DNA of 39,794 bases from a virus, in the IMG/VR virus record IMGVR_UViG_3300044712_001626, positions 1 to 39,794 of that record; one strand, written 5' to 3'. Position 1 is the first letter of the stretch, and each line of letters opens with the position of its first letter. Under the pieces are notes generated by a model, which made no database searches, was not told the origin of the DNA, and saw only the letters and a program-made list of their open reading frames with translations. This document shows, piece after piece, positions 5,991-14,115 of this stretch. A program made the translations under genes and the position numbers.

Positions 5991-6018
5991 TTGACAATGG
6001 TATACAATGGGATATAGT
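5991..6018 (+). promoter_or_regulatory. Promoter of the second early operon
   Basis: TTGACA (5991-5996) and TATAGT (6013-6018) are separated by 16 bases. The predicted start is near 6025, just before GGAGG (6028-6032) and ATG 6038. It is divergent from the RHH promoter, and the two -35 boxes are about 37 bases apart. Its spacer holds a tandem repeat that is a likely operator. Confidence 0.65.
5994..6013 (+). promoter_or_regulatory. Tandem 10-bp operator candidate
   Basis: ACAATGGTAT (5994-6003) is followed directly by ACAATGGGAT (6004-6013), matching at 9 of 10 positions and in phase with one helical turn. It fills the -35/-10 spacer of the rightward promoter. A related TATAATGGG occurs at the -10 of the RHH promoter on the other strand. 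Ribbon-helix-helix repressors often bind short direct repeats cooperatively, so the adjacent RHH protein is the natural candidate. Confidence 0.5.
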
Positions 6019-6037
6019 ATAAGCCATGGAGGCCAGC

Positions 6038-6220
6038 ATGAGCGCAGATAAGGTCGAAATGGTCAGGGTAAAGCCGTTTAACGAGAACCTCCGCTACAGC
6101 TCCAAGAACTGGTCGGCGAAGTTCGAATGCCCTGATTGTGGCTCGGTCAAATGGATCAACCTCAATTTCCTGGGGCGCAGGAAGGCCTACTGCGTGGGCG
6201 GCAAATTGGTGAAGGAGTAG
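6038..6220 (+). CDS. Small zinc-ribbon-like protein (60 aa)
   Basis: ATG 6038 is chosen because GGAGG lies five bases before it; the ATG at 6026 has no room for a ribosome-binding site after the promoter. The product has CPDCGS near the middle and a further Cys in RRKAYCVGG, giving three of the ligands of a small zinc ribbon. It is the first gene after the regulated promoter. It may be a nucleic-acid-binding accessory protein, but no named family is assigned. Confidence 0.65.
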   Translation: MSADKVEMVRVKPFNENLRYSSKNWSAKFECPDCGSVKWINLNFLGRRKAYCVGGKLVKE

Positions 6221-6223
6221 CGG

Positions 6224-7036
6224 ATGACCGCCCTGGACCGATTCGATGACAATTCCGAGGACCTTCCCCAGGTCCGCCTTGACGTGGCCGGGCTCTGCGC
6301 GATCAAGGCGCGGATCATGGCCAACGCCAAGGCTATGTTCGGGCTCGACGACCTCATCGGGAAGGACTTCGAACTCATCGAGGGCTACCGGTTCTACCGT
6401 TTCGACCATTGCGACGATGCTGAGAAGAGCGTCGACCAGGCGTGCTGGACCTATCTCTCTCGGCTTTTCAGCCTCGAAAAGTACATGCTCTGCACGGACC
6501 ACAAGAAGATGCGCGAGGAAATCGCGCAGTGCCGCACGCCGAAGTTCACCCAGGAGAACGCTGAGGCCTGGCTGGCCTCCTTGAAGGGCCTCATCCAGGA
6601 CAACGTCCGTATCCTCGTGAAGAAGGTCTTCGCGGAGATTACGGAGGGGACCTACCACACCGGAAGCGGGTATAGGGCGCCCGAGAAGAAGCGGAACAAT
6701 AACGGGATCGACGAGCGCTTCATCCTCTCAACGCGCGACTACTCCACGATCTTTGGCTATTCCTACGGCACCCCGACGGTAACGGATGACCTGGAAAAGG
6801 TCTGCTACATCCTCGCGGGAAAGGCCGTCCCGGATAAGACCGCGAAGGATGAGATGCGCCTGAAGAAGATCGACACCTTCAAGTGCGATTGGTTTTCATT
6901 CACGGTTAAAAAGAACGGAAATACCCACTACTGGCTCGCCGACGAGGTCCGGAACAAGTTGAACCTGTACGGGCCCGAGGGAGCGATCATCGGCGAGAAC
7001 ATCAAGATCAAGATCGTCGAAAGGAGCTGTAGATGA
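6224..7036 (+). CDS. DUF4942-like phage protein
   Basis: This 270-residue protein starts four bases after the previous stop. Its C-terminal third contains DTFKCDWFSFTVKKNGNTHY followed by EVRNKLNLYGP, a pattern typical of the DUF4942 domain (a beta strand, KNGN turn and short helix). That domain is found in phage and plasmid proteins, sometimes fused to methyltransferases. Here no methyltransferase motif is present, so it is the domain alone with an N-terminal helical part (about residues 1-150). Its function is unknown. The family assignment rests on pattern memory. Its stop overlaps the next ATG (ATGA). Confidence 0.65.
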   Translation: MTALDRFDDNSEDLPQVRLDVAGLCAIKARIMANAKAMFGLDDLIGKDFELIEGYRFYRFDHCDDAEKSVDQACWTYLSRLFSLEKYMLCTDHKKMREEIAQCRTPKFTQENAEAWLASLKGLIQDNVRILVKKVFAEITEGTYHTGSGYRAPEKKRNNNGIDERFILSTRDYSTIFGYSYGTPTVTDDLEKVCYILAGKAVPDKTAKDEMRLKKIDTFKCDWFSFTVKKNGNTHYWLADEVRNKLNLYGPEGAIIGENIKIKIVERSCR

Positions 7037-7269
7037 TGGACACAAACGCGCTCGCTGAGCGCATCCCCGATCAGGCGAAGGCCGCCTGGCGCGATTTCTT
7101 CAAGGATCCGCCGACGACGATCGCCGAAGTACAGGCGGCGCTCGGGTTCGCTGAGGACGGAAATCCTCTTCTGCCCTGCGAACGCTGCGCGCTCACGGAA
7201 ATCTGCGATGGATCGTATTGCCCGAATGTCGACCCGGGTTCGATGGTCGACGCATTCGATGCGGCTTGA
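7033..7269 (+). CDS. Small Cys-rich hypothetical protein
   Basis: ATG 7033 overlaps the previous stop and has AAGGAG (7021-7026) six bases upstream. The 78-residue product has an N-terminal helical part and a cluster CERCALTEICDGSYC (about residues 49-63) with four Cys residues, which suggests a small metal site. No family is recognised. It lies between the DUF4942-like protein and the annealing-protein candidate in one operon. Confidence 0.65.
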   Translation: MMDTNALAERIPDQAKAAWRDFFKDPPTTIAEVQAALGFAEDGNPLLPCERCALTEICDGSYCPNVDPGSMVDAFDAA

Positions 7270-7288
7270 GGCCGCGAAGGAGAGAATC

Positions 7289-8398
7289 ATGACCCCCGAC
7301 AAGGCCCGCGAGTTCATCGCGAAATTCCCGAACGCGAAGAGCTTCGTGAAGCAATCCCATCTCGAGGAACTCTCGCCGCTCCTCGAGGTTCACATCGAGG
7401 CGATCGAGGTCAGGAAGGACGAGTTCCACGACCTGGCGGGATCGTATATGCCCCGCAAGGAGACCCTCGACAAGTTCGCGGCGGCGGCCGGCGTGTCCTA
7501 TAACCAGGTCTCCGAATCCACCAGGAAAGAGGGGGACGGGTGCTACGTCGGGCGCTCGCAGGGCATGGTCGTCGGGCCCGACGGTAAGCACGTCCTCGGA
7601 GACGTCTGCGAGTACGAGTTCGACGTCGACGTCCGGCTCGAGGAGATGAAGCTCAACGGGAAGGCCGACTGGGAGAACAAGGTCGGAAACCGCCCTGGAT
7701 CGCGACCTTATACCGATGCCGAGCTCGCGAAAGAGCGGATCCAGCTCAAGAAGGTGGCAAGGCAGAGGGCGAACACGGGCGCCAGGAACCGCGCGACGCT
7801 TTCCATCCTCGGCATGCAGACCGGCTTCAAGAACCTGTTCTCGAAGGACGCGGTCGATACCATGACGAAGACCTTCCTCTTCTCCCGGATCATCGTCAAC
7901 GCCAAGAACGAGCTCGTCATGAACCGGATGCTCGACAGCATGGGCGGGAACGTCGCGGCGCTCTACGGCCCGCAGGGCGTCCCGCAGATCCAGGCGCCGA
8001 AAGAACGCGAGCCGGACATGAAGCCGGCCGAGGGAGCCTCGCATAGGACCACGCCGGCAGGCGAAGACGACTTCCACCTCGAGCGCGAGCGGGCGACCCC
8101 GGCGAAGGACGCCGAACTCATCGGCGAGATCCGCAACGCGCTCATGGACTGGACGCTGTCTGAGAACAAGGAAGCGGCCCGGCTCGCCCAAGCGATCATC
8201 GACCGGGACGAGATCGAGGTCACCGTGCTCGAGCCGTCGCTTTCGATCATCAGCGCCGTCGCGTCGGGATACCTCAGGGACGAGGGCCTCAAGTCCTGCA
8301 TCGGCGTACTCGAGAAGACCCCGAAGGATCCGATCATCCTGCGGAGCATGGCGGAAAAGGCGGCGGGAATCATCGCCACCAGAAAGAAGGCATCCTAA
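7289..8398 (+). CDS. Putative single-strand annealing / recombination protein
   Basis: The start at 7289 follows AAGGAG; an upstream extension to 7208 overlaps the previous gene without a ribosome-binding site. The 369-residue protein carries QRANTGARNRATLSILGM (about residues 159-176). This resembles the basic TxARxRAL helix seen in phage annealing-type recombinases of the ERF/Rad52 kind and in their unnamed relatives. The N-terminal 140 residues are mixed alpha/beta, and residues 240-290 form a charged linker. It is directly followed, with TAATG coupling, by the SbcD-SbcC fusion, the usual partnership of an annealing protein with a nuclease. Family membership is inference from one motif and context. 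Confidence 0.5.
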   Translation: MTPDKAREFIAKFPNAKSFVKQSHLEELSPLLEVHIEAIEVRKDEFHDLAGSYMPRKETLDKFAAAAGVSYNQVSESTRKEGDGCYVGRSQGMVVGPDGKHVLGDVCEYEFDVDVRLEEMKLNGKADWENKVGNRPGSRPYTDAELAKERIQLKKVARQRANTGARNRATLSILGMQTGFKNLFSKDAVDTMTKTFLFSRIIVNAKNELVMNRMLDSMGGNVAALYGPQGVPQIQAPKEREPDMKPAEGASHRTTPAGEDDFHLERERATPAKDAELIGEIRNALMDWTLSENKEAARLAQAIIDRDEIEVTVLEPSLSIISAVASGYLRDEGLKSCIGVLEKTPKDPIILRSMAEKAAGIIATRKKAS

Positions 8399-11300
8399 TG
8401 AAGATCATCCACCTAGCAGACGTCCATGCCTGCCGCGAGCATTGGGCAGAGGTCCAGGCCTCACTCGACGTCGTCGAAGCGTCGGCCGCTGGCGTCGATC
8501 TCATCGCGATCTCGGGCGACCTGGCCGACGGGCCGCTCCAGAACACGGAGCGGGATATCTTCGACGCCCTGGCGGGAAGGATCCAGCGCCTGGCGGACCT
8601 CGCGCCGGTAGCGCTCATTTACGGAACCCCTTCGCATGATGCCCCTGGATCGCTCGAAGTCTTTGAGCGGCTTACCTGCTCCTTCGGCATCACGATCCTG
8701 CGGCCGGGGAAGACCTACTATCTCGGTGGCCATGCCGGGGACAAATCGCGGACCATCATCCGAGATTATTCGATCAAGGACCGCGACGTGGCCCTCCTAT
8801 TCGGAGTACCCGAGCCAAATAAAAAGTGGCTCCTGGCGAACCAGGAAGCCACCGGGAAGGACGCGTCCGACGAAGCCGTACGCGCTGCGATGCGAGCCCT
8901 CTTTCTCGGCCTTGGCGGGATGAGAAGAGAGCACGCCGAACTCCCCTGCGTCCTACTCTACCACGGGCAAGTCTCAGGCGCCAGAACCGGGACGGGCTAC
9001 AAGGCCGGCTCCGGGATCGCGGTTTCGCGCGACGACCTTGCGGCCGTCGGGGCCGACTACCTGGCCCTGGGAGACATCCACGAGCCCCAGCAGGTCGGCG
9101 ACCTGCCGGCCTACTACCCGGGGAGCATCTACCCCGCGAGCTGGGGCGAGACGCACAAGGCGGGCTGCAACCTGGTGGAGATCGGGCGGAATATCCTTGA
9201 GCTAAGCCCCTTCGATTCCTCAATGGATAAAGTCGACGGATTCAAATTCAAGCTCTCCCGCATCGACTTCCCCCATCCCCAGCGCGTCAAGGTTGCGATC
9301 AAGACCGGCGACAAGGTTTCCTGGGATCCTCCGTCCGAATCGATCGCGGGCAAGCTGGTCTGGCTCGAATACACGGCGAAGCGCGATGAAGCGGTCGACG
9401 TATCTTTCTGGGAGCGAACCATCGAGCGCGAGGGCGCCCTTCCTGGCTCCCGCGTGACCCTGAACATCCTCCCGACGGAGATGGTCCGCGCGGCGGAGAT
9501 CGCCGAGACCGCCAGCCTCCGGGAGGAGGTCGTGATCTGGGGCGAGAATTCCAGCGTCACCATCCCCGAGAACGCCCTCAAGAAGGCCGACGAACTCATC
9601 CTCGAGCAGGCCCGGGGGACGGCCGGCGCGCATATCCGGATCGACCGCCTCGTACTCCGCGGGGCTGTCGGCACCTGGAAGAAGTCAAAGAAGGACGAGA
9701 TCGACCTCGACCTATCGAGCTACGGACCGGGCGTCCTGGCCCTGGTAGGCGGGAACGGGGCGGGGAAGACCACCCTCCTCGAGAACCTCCACCCCTGGCC
9801 GTGCATGCTCACCCGGGACGGCGTGCTCAAGGAGCACTTCCGCCTCGCGGATTCCTTCCGGGATCTCTACTTCACCGACGAGCGGACGGGCTGGCGCTAC
9901 CATGCCCAGATCTCCATCCGGGCCGAGATCGCCTCGGGCGGCGCCGAGTACTTCCTCTCCGTCGACAAGGGCGCAGGTTTCGAGCCATACCCGGGGACGA
10001 ACGGGAGGAAGGAACCATACGAGGCGGCGATCGCCGATCTTTTCGGCTCGCTCGAGCTCTACCTCCGGACGGCCTTCGCTACCCAGCGCCCGACGAAGTA
10101 CGCCCCCGATCTCTCGGAAGCCACCAAGGGCCAACGGAAAGCCCTTTTCTGCGAGCTCTCCGGCATCGACTACTACGACGAGCTCCGCGGCACGGCTAAG
10201 ACCAAGGGCGATGCCCTGGACCGGGAGATCCAGGGGCTTGATGCGACCATCGCAGCGGCCGCTGACGTGCCGGAGACGATCGCCAGGCTTGAGGCCGAGA
10301 AAGCCGAAGCCGAAACCAAGGCGGAACGCGCCGACCAGGGCGCGGCGCTGGCGACGGAAACCGGGCTCCGGCTCAGGGCTGAGCGGGAAGGCCTGGCCGG
10401 CACGGTATCGACCCTCGAGCAGCAGGCGGCGCGGCGGGCCCAGATCCTCCGCGAGATCACGGACCTGCAGCGGGCGATCGACGCCGAGGACGAGGCGGTC
10501 CAGGGATTCCGAAGCGCGGCCGCGGGGAGGGTGGAAGCCGAAACCCAGCTCGGGAAGATCGGCGAATACGAGACGGAGCTCGCGAGTCTCAAGGCGGAGA
10601 AGGCGGACGTCGAGGGCGAAAACCGGGCAGCGGAGCGGGCCTACCAGGTCGCGGTCTCCGAAGCCCGCGGAAAGCAGGACGAGGCCCGCGCCATCCTGGA
10701 CGCGAAGCGATCGGCGCTGTCCCGCAAGGAAGCCGATCTTGCGAAGGCCGAGGGCAAGCTCTCCGGGCCCATCGTCGAATCGTGCCCTACCTGCGGCCAA
10801 CGGCTCCCCGAGGACAAGCTCTCGGATCTCAGGCGGGCCCAGGAGATCCTATCCGTCGAGGTCGGGAAGCTCAAGCGCGAGGTCCAGGACGCCCGGAAAG
10901 CAGTTTCCGAGGCCGAGGCGGCCGTCGCCGCCGTTCTCTTCCCGGATACGCCGGTTCTCAAGGAGTACGCTCGCGAGGATCGGCTCGAAGAGGTCGAGGA
11001 GGCGCTTGCCTTCCTTGACCGCGCCGGAGCCGAGACGACGATCCGGAAGGCAGACGAGGCCGACGTCAGGATAGAGGAGGCTACCCGCCGGATCGACGAG
11101 TCACATGACCGCCTGGAGCGGCTCGAGTCAGAGGGCCTGAGCATCAAGGCGACCACGGAAGCGGTCCAGAAGGCGAAGGACGAGCTTGCGTTCAAGGATC
11201 GCGAGCTCGACGCGACCAGGGCCAGCCTTTCGAGCCTGATGGCCGAATCGGCTGCAGCCAAGGCTACCGCCGAGAGCGCCGCCCGCGGGATCGAAGCCGC

Positions 11301-11907
11301 AGCGAAGCGCCTTGAGGCGCAGGAGGAGGCGAAACGGAAGAAGGACACGGCCGCGCTTGAACTCGCCGACTGGCGCATCCTCGAACGCGCGTTCGGGCCC
11401 GACGGGATCCCGGCGCTTAAGCTCGACGCCCTCGCGCCGTCCATCTCCGATGAGGCCAACAAGATCCTCTCGGGCGCCTTCGGGAGCCGCTACCAGCTCG
11501 AGTTCAGGACCACAAGGATCGCGGGAAAGGGATCGAAGACCAAGCAGGTCGAGGATTTCGAGATTTTCGTCCTCGATACCGAGACCGGCGACGAGCAAGA
11601 GATCGCAACGCTTTCCGGCGGAGAGGCCGTCTGGATCCGCAAGGCCTTGTACGCGGCCTTCGCCATCATCAGGGCGAGGAACACGGGTACGCGCTTCCAG
11701 ACCGTGTTCCTCGACGAGGCCGACGGAGCCCTGGATCCCGAATCGCGGATGATGTACCTGCGCATGCTCGAAGCCGAACACTCGGCGAGCGGGCGCTTCC
11801 AGACCATCATCGTTACCCATTCGACCGAGTTGCAGGCGATGGTCGAGCAGACGATCGACGTTGCGACGCTGGGGCCGCGCGTTTCACAGAAGGAGAAGGC
11901 GGCGTGA
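8398..11907 (+). CDS. Fused SbcD-SbcC (Mre11-Rad50) nuclease-ATPase
   Basis: One unbroken 1169-residue frame joins two proteins that are normally separate. Residues 1-290 are an SbcD/Mre11 phosphoesterase: D8 and H10 (LADVH), D41 (SGDLAD), GTPSHD ending at D81, H189 (LYHGQV) and LGDIH with D226 and H228. Residues 410-1169 are an SbcC/Rad50 ATPase: Walker A GGNGAGKTT (451-459), long coiled coils, zinc hook CPTC (796-799), signature LSGGE (1072-1076), Walker B with D1106-E1107 and the H-loop T1140-H1141. The usual GNHD Asn is Ser79 and the first His of GHxH is Asp226, so metal binding may be altered. It should process DNA ends or hairpins for the annealing protein encoded upstream. T4 gp46/gp47 are the separate-gene counterpart. 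Confidence 0.92.
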   Translation: MKIIHLADVHACREHWAEVQASLDVVEASAAGVDLIAISGDLADGPLQNTERDIFDALAGRIQRLADLAPVALIYGTPSHDAPGSLEVFERLTCSFGITILRPGKTYYLGGHAGDKSRTIIRDYSIKDRDVALLFGVPEPNKKWLLANQEATGKDASDEAVRAAMRALFLGLGGMRREHAELPCVLLYHGQVSGARTGTGYKAGSGIAVSRDDLAAVGADYLALGDIHEPQQVGDLPAYYPGSIYPASWGETHKAGCNLVEIGRNILELSPFDSSMDKVDGFKFKLSRIDFPHPQRVKVAIKTGDKVSWDPPSESIAGKLVWLEYTAKRDEAVDVSFWERTIEREGALPGSRVTLNILPTEMVRAAEIAETASLREEVVIWGENSSVTIPENALKKADELILEQARGTAGAHIRIDRLVLRGAVGTWKKSKKDEIDLDLSSYGPGVLALVGGNGAGKTTLLENLHPWPCMLTRDGVLKEHFRLADSFRDLYFTDERTGWRYHAQISIRAEIASGGAEYFLSVDKGAGFEPYPGTNGRKEPYEAAIADLFGSLELYLRTAFATQRPTKYAPDLSEATKGQRKALFCELSGIDYYDELRGTAKTKGDALDREIQGLDATIAAAADVPETIARLEAEKAEAETKAERADQGAALATETGLRLRAEREGLAGTVSTLEQQAARRAQILREITDLQRAIDAEDEAVQGFRSAAAGRVEAETQLGKIGEYETELASLKAEKADVEGENRAAERAYQVAVSEARGKQDEARAILDAKRSALSRKEADLAKAEGKLSGPIVESCPTCGQRLPEDKLSDLRRAQEILSVEVGKLKREVQDARKAVSEAEAAVAAVLFPDTPVLKEYAREDRLEEVEEALAFLDRAGAETTIRKADEADVRIEEATRRIDESHDRLERLESEGLSIKATTEAVQKAKDELAFKDRELDATRASLSSLMAESAAAKATAESAARGIEAAAKRLEAQEEAKRKKDTAALELADWRILERAFGPDGIPALKLDALAPSISDEANKILSGAFGSRYQLEFRTTRIAGKGSKTKQVEDFEIFVLDTETGDEQEIATLSGGEAVWIRKALYAAFAIIRARNTGTRFQTVFLDEADGALDPESRMMYLRMLEAEHSASGRFQTIIVTHSTELQAMVEQTIDVATLGPRVSQKEKAA

Positions 11908-12149
11908 AAGTCCCCGGGATCTCCTACTCGCTCCGCCTCGACGAATACCGCGAGGCCTGGATCTACGCCAGGTACAAGCACGTCGGCGGGCGGCATCCCG
12001 AGTCAGCATGGATGAAGCTCGCCGCGTTTGACCTCATGAAGAAATACAAGATCCCCGAGGTCGAACGCGCGAAGCTTGAGAAAATGTTCGACGAGGAAGT
12101 CTTGGGCCCAGGGGCGGTACAGCCTGAGCTATTGGAGAAGGAACCATGA
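11904..12149 (+). CDS. Small hypothetical protein (81 aa)
   Basis: The GTG start overlaps the stop of the SbcD-SbcC gene (GTGA). The product has a middle part with WMKLAAFDLMKKYKIPEVER and an acidic C-terminus. It is probably helical and soluble. There are no motifs or known family. Coupling to the fusion gene on the left and to the 46-residue gene on the right (ATGA) supports it as real. Confidence 0.65.
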   Translation: MKVPGISYSLRLDEYREAWIYARYKHVGGRHPESAWMKLAAFDLMKKYKIPEVERAKLEKMFDEEVLGPGAVQPELLEKEP

Positions 12150-12286
12150 CCCACTACGCCGCCGATCCCGTCGACAAGATCATCAAGGAAATTCTCGACG
12201 AGATCGACGCGCGTATCGTGTACCAGCGAAAGCGGCGGATACGACCGGCGCGACCGGTTAGCAAGCAGAAAAGGAGGGCGGCATGA
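12146..12286 (+). CDS. Very small basic protein (46 aa)
   Basis: The ATG overlaps the previous stop (ATGA) after GGAGAAGG, and the TGA overlaps the next ATG the same way. The product is an acidic-amphipathic helix (DKIIKEILDEIDARI) followed by a very basic tail (RKRRIRPARP and KQKRRAA). Double coupling and a good ribosome-binding site argue that it is translated. The function is unknown; the tail suggests nucleic-acid contact. Confidence 0.55.
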   Translation: MTHYAADPVDKIIKEILDEIDARIVYQRKRRIRPARPVSKQKRRAA

Positions 12287-12630
12287 GCCCTGAGCTTGAG
12301 GCGGCGAAAGTAAGGGTAGAAAAAGCCATGTATTTTTTAAACTATGCCGACGATGGGGATAAAGCCCTCGCACTCCTCGTCTCGGCTATAGAGGAGAGGC
12401 AATGGGTAAATGTCAGCAATAGACTGCCAAAAACGGGTGGCAATGGAAAATCGGAATGGATACTCATATACGACCGGGACGCAAAACGCATACACATTGG
12501 GTATTACAATTCTAATCATAGATGCTTTTATGATTGGATAGGAGTAGAGTCCTTTACATCAAACCCAACCCACTGGATGCCTCTACCAGGCCACCCCGTT
12601 GAGATCGTGGAGGGGTCATGCCCTGGCTAA
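12283..12630 (+). CDS. DUF551-domain phage protein
   Basis: The 115-residue product carries the DUF551 pattern. WVNVSNRLPK (about residues 39-48) opens the domain, a GYYNSNH segment is in the middle, and THWMPLPGHP closes it near the C-terminus. DUF551 proteins are small and common in phages, with no known function. The gene is clearly richer in A and T than its neighbours, a sign of recent acquisition. It overlaps the next gene by 13 bases. Confidence 0.85.
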   Translation: MSPELEAAKVRVEKAMYFLNYADDGDKALALLVSAIEERQWVNVSNRLPKTGGNGKSEWILIYDRDAKRIHIGYYNSNHRCFYDWIGVESFTSNPTHWMPLPGHPVEIVEGSCPG

Positions 12631-13001
12631 TCGTCGCGTGGTATCTCACGCTCGGCATCGTTCCAAAGCAATCTGAGACCATCTACGAGCAGGCAGACGT
12701 CGTCACAGTGAAGCTCCTGGAGACCGCTTACGTAGCCGAACTAGGCGTCAACGCCGAGGCCTTCAAATGCTTACGCCTTTATGGGTCCGCCGAGATCTAC
12801 GAGTATCACGGATCCGGGCTTTCATTCCTTCCCTACCGCGGGGATTTCAAAATAGGGGCGGCGCTTTTCTTTGGGCCCATTGAGATCGGGATCGATCACG
12901 AATGCGATCACGGAATAGTGTTCACGAATCAATGGCTTGATAAGTACGGATCGAGCGAGACGCGGATCACGGTGACGATCAAGGGAAAGACTGAGTTTTA
13001 G
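12618..13001 (+). CDS. Hypothetical protein with hydrophobic N-terminus
   Basis: ATG 12618 follows GGAGGGG. The first 16 residues (MPWLIVAWYLTLGIVP) are hydrophobic and could be a signal or anchor, although there is no leading basic residue. The rest, about 110 residues, is rich in aromatic and beta-prone residues (AEIYEYHG, LSFLPYRGDF, ALFFGPIEIGI), consistent with a small beta-structured domain, possibly outside the cytoplasm. No family is recognised. It lies just before the replication initiator. Confidence 0.65.
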   Translation: MPWLIVAWYLTLGIVPKQSETIYEQADVVTVKLLETAYVAELGVNAEAFKCLRLYGSAEIYEYHGSGLSFLPYRGDFKIGAALFFGPIEIGIDHECDHGIVFTNQWLDKYGSSETRITVTIKGKTEF

Positions 13002-13015
13002 TACTGGGGGAATAC

Positions 13016-13972
13016 ATGGGACGCATCGCAGAAAAAGGCCTCGACTACTTTCCTCTCGATACTGCATGGGATACATCCGTAAAACTTGTGAAGGCGAAGT
13101 TCGGCGCTTGCCGCGGGGCAGGATTTTTGACCGAGCTCTGGTCCTCGATCTACAGGGAAAATTACTACCGCATCTGGAACGAAGAGACCGAGCTTCTTTT
13201 CGCTGACGAGATCAAAGAAGAGGTGGCATGGGTCCATGAAGTGATCGAGTATCTTTTCGATAAAGAGCTCCTCGATAGGGCTATTTTTGAGGCCCATGGA
13301 GTCATCACAGGGAGGGGAATTCAGAAGCGATATTTCAAGATTGCCAGGGATACTTTGAAGCGTACCTGCCTCGATTATCTCCCTGGTATTACCTACCCGA
13401 AATTCATGCCAGAAAATATCCCCCCAGAAAAAGGCGATTTCCTCGGAGGAAAAGCCGATAACCTCCGTGGAAATCCCGATAGACTCCATGGAAATGCCGA
13501 CAAGGGGAAGGGGAAAGGAAGGGGAAAGGAAGGGGAAGGTGAAACTGAAAAGAAAGAGGAGGTTCTCTTTTCTCCGAAATCTCTACGTAAGGGGGGAGGA
13601 GGGGACGCGCGAGAAAGCGAAAATCCCCCTGCTGCCCTTTCAGAGATTTCCCCCTCGGAAGACGACCTCTTCGCCTTCGCCCTGGCTCGAGTGAAGGCCC
13701 GGAAGAAGCAGCCAGGAAATCCCGAGGCCTACGCCAGGAAGATCATGCACGACGAGGACGTGATAGCAGCTTTCAAGGCTCTGAACGCAGAGAAAACACA
13801 GGAACGCCCGAAGGCCTCTATCCCCGATCCGCCGTCCTGCGACTGCGAAAAGCAGGGGAAGATCTCAGAGATGATACCCGGAGGCGGCCGCTGCCTAGCC
13901 TGCGGCGCCCTCTGGGAATACGACGTCCAGTTCGGCGAATGGCTCAAGGAGCGGGCGGAATCCTCGGCCTGA
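13016..13972 (+). CDS. DUF4373-type phage replication initiator
   Basis: The N-terminal 110 residues (GRIAEKGLDYFPLD, VKLVKAKFGACRGAGFLTEL and onward) match the DUF4373 / Lin1244-like domain of phage replication initiators, a winged-helix DNA-binding domain. A low-complexity linker follows (about residues 138-195), with a seven-residue repeat and Gly/Lys/Glu runs. Residues 215-260 are a helical domain resembling the DnaD-like partner domain. The C-terminus has CDC and CLAC (about 276-302), a likely zinc site. The protein should melt the origin and recruit helicase. The DNA of its linker contains iteron-like repeats, so the origin may lie inside the gene as in lambda O. ATG 13016 follows GGGGGAA. 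Confidence 0.8.
   Translation: MGRIAEKGLDYFPLDTAWDTSVKLVKAKFGACRGAGFLTELWSSIYRENYYRIWNEETELLFADEIKEEVAWVHEVIEYLFDKELLDRAIFEAHGVITGRGIQKRYFKIARDTLKRTCLDYLPGITYPKFMPENIPPEKGDFLGGKADNLRGNPDRLHGNADKGKGKGRGKEGEGETEKKEEVLFSPKSLRKGGGGDARESENPPAALSEISPSEDDLFAFALARVKARKKQPGNPEAYARKIMHDEDVIAAFKALNAEKTQERPKASIPDPPSCDCEKQGKISEMIPGGGRCLACGALWEYDVQFGEWLKERAESSA
13427..13510 (+). repeat. Four tandem 21-bp iteron-like repeats, candidate origin
   Basis: Units start at 13427, 13448, 13469 and 13490. Units 2 and 3 begin GGAAAAGCCGATA and GGAAATCCCGATA. Unit 1 begins GAAAAAGGCGATT. Unit 4 begins GGAAATGCCGA and then runs into a purine tract. The shared core is roughly GGAAAnnCCGATnnnCTCC. They lie inside the initiator gene and encode a seven-residue repeat. 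Two helical turns per unit fits protein binding on one face of DNA. Confidence 0.55.
13502..13539 (+). other. 38-base pure purine tract next to the iterons
   Basis: All bases from 13502 to 13539 are A or G, arranged as repeated GGGGAAG/GGGAAAGGA units; purine richness continues with few breaks to about 13563. It encodes a GKGKGRGKEGEGE-like linker. A strand-asymmetric tract beside iterons resembles the organisation of phage origins and could aid unwinding or form triplex DNA. It may also simply be slippage-prone coding DNA. Confidence 0.45.
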
Positions 13973-14059
13973 TGAGAGGTTTCGGGAAGAAAATGCAGAA
14001 AAATGCGAAAATCGTATGGTGAAATATATTGCGGATAGTGTAATTAAATTGCACGTATC

Positions 14060-14115
14060 GCGACGATTGATACATAAAGCGCGCTTGAATTGCGACGATT
14101 GATACATAAAGCGCG
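14060..14115 (+). repeat. Two exact 24-bp direct repeats upstream of terminase
   Basis: The 24 bases at 14060-14083 recur exactly at 14092-14115 (period 32 bp); they start GCGACGATTGATACATAAAG. They lie in a 247-base non-coding, AT-richer gap (13973-14219) between the replication initiator and TerS. Terminase recognition sites (cos or pac) and late-promoter control elements are commonly found here. No clear promoter could be fixed in the gap. Confidence 0.8.

Noticed and set aside
14060-14115. CRISPR array
   Set aside because: Only two repeats with an 8-base gap, no spacers of regular length and no cas genes.
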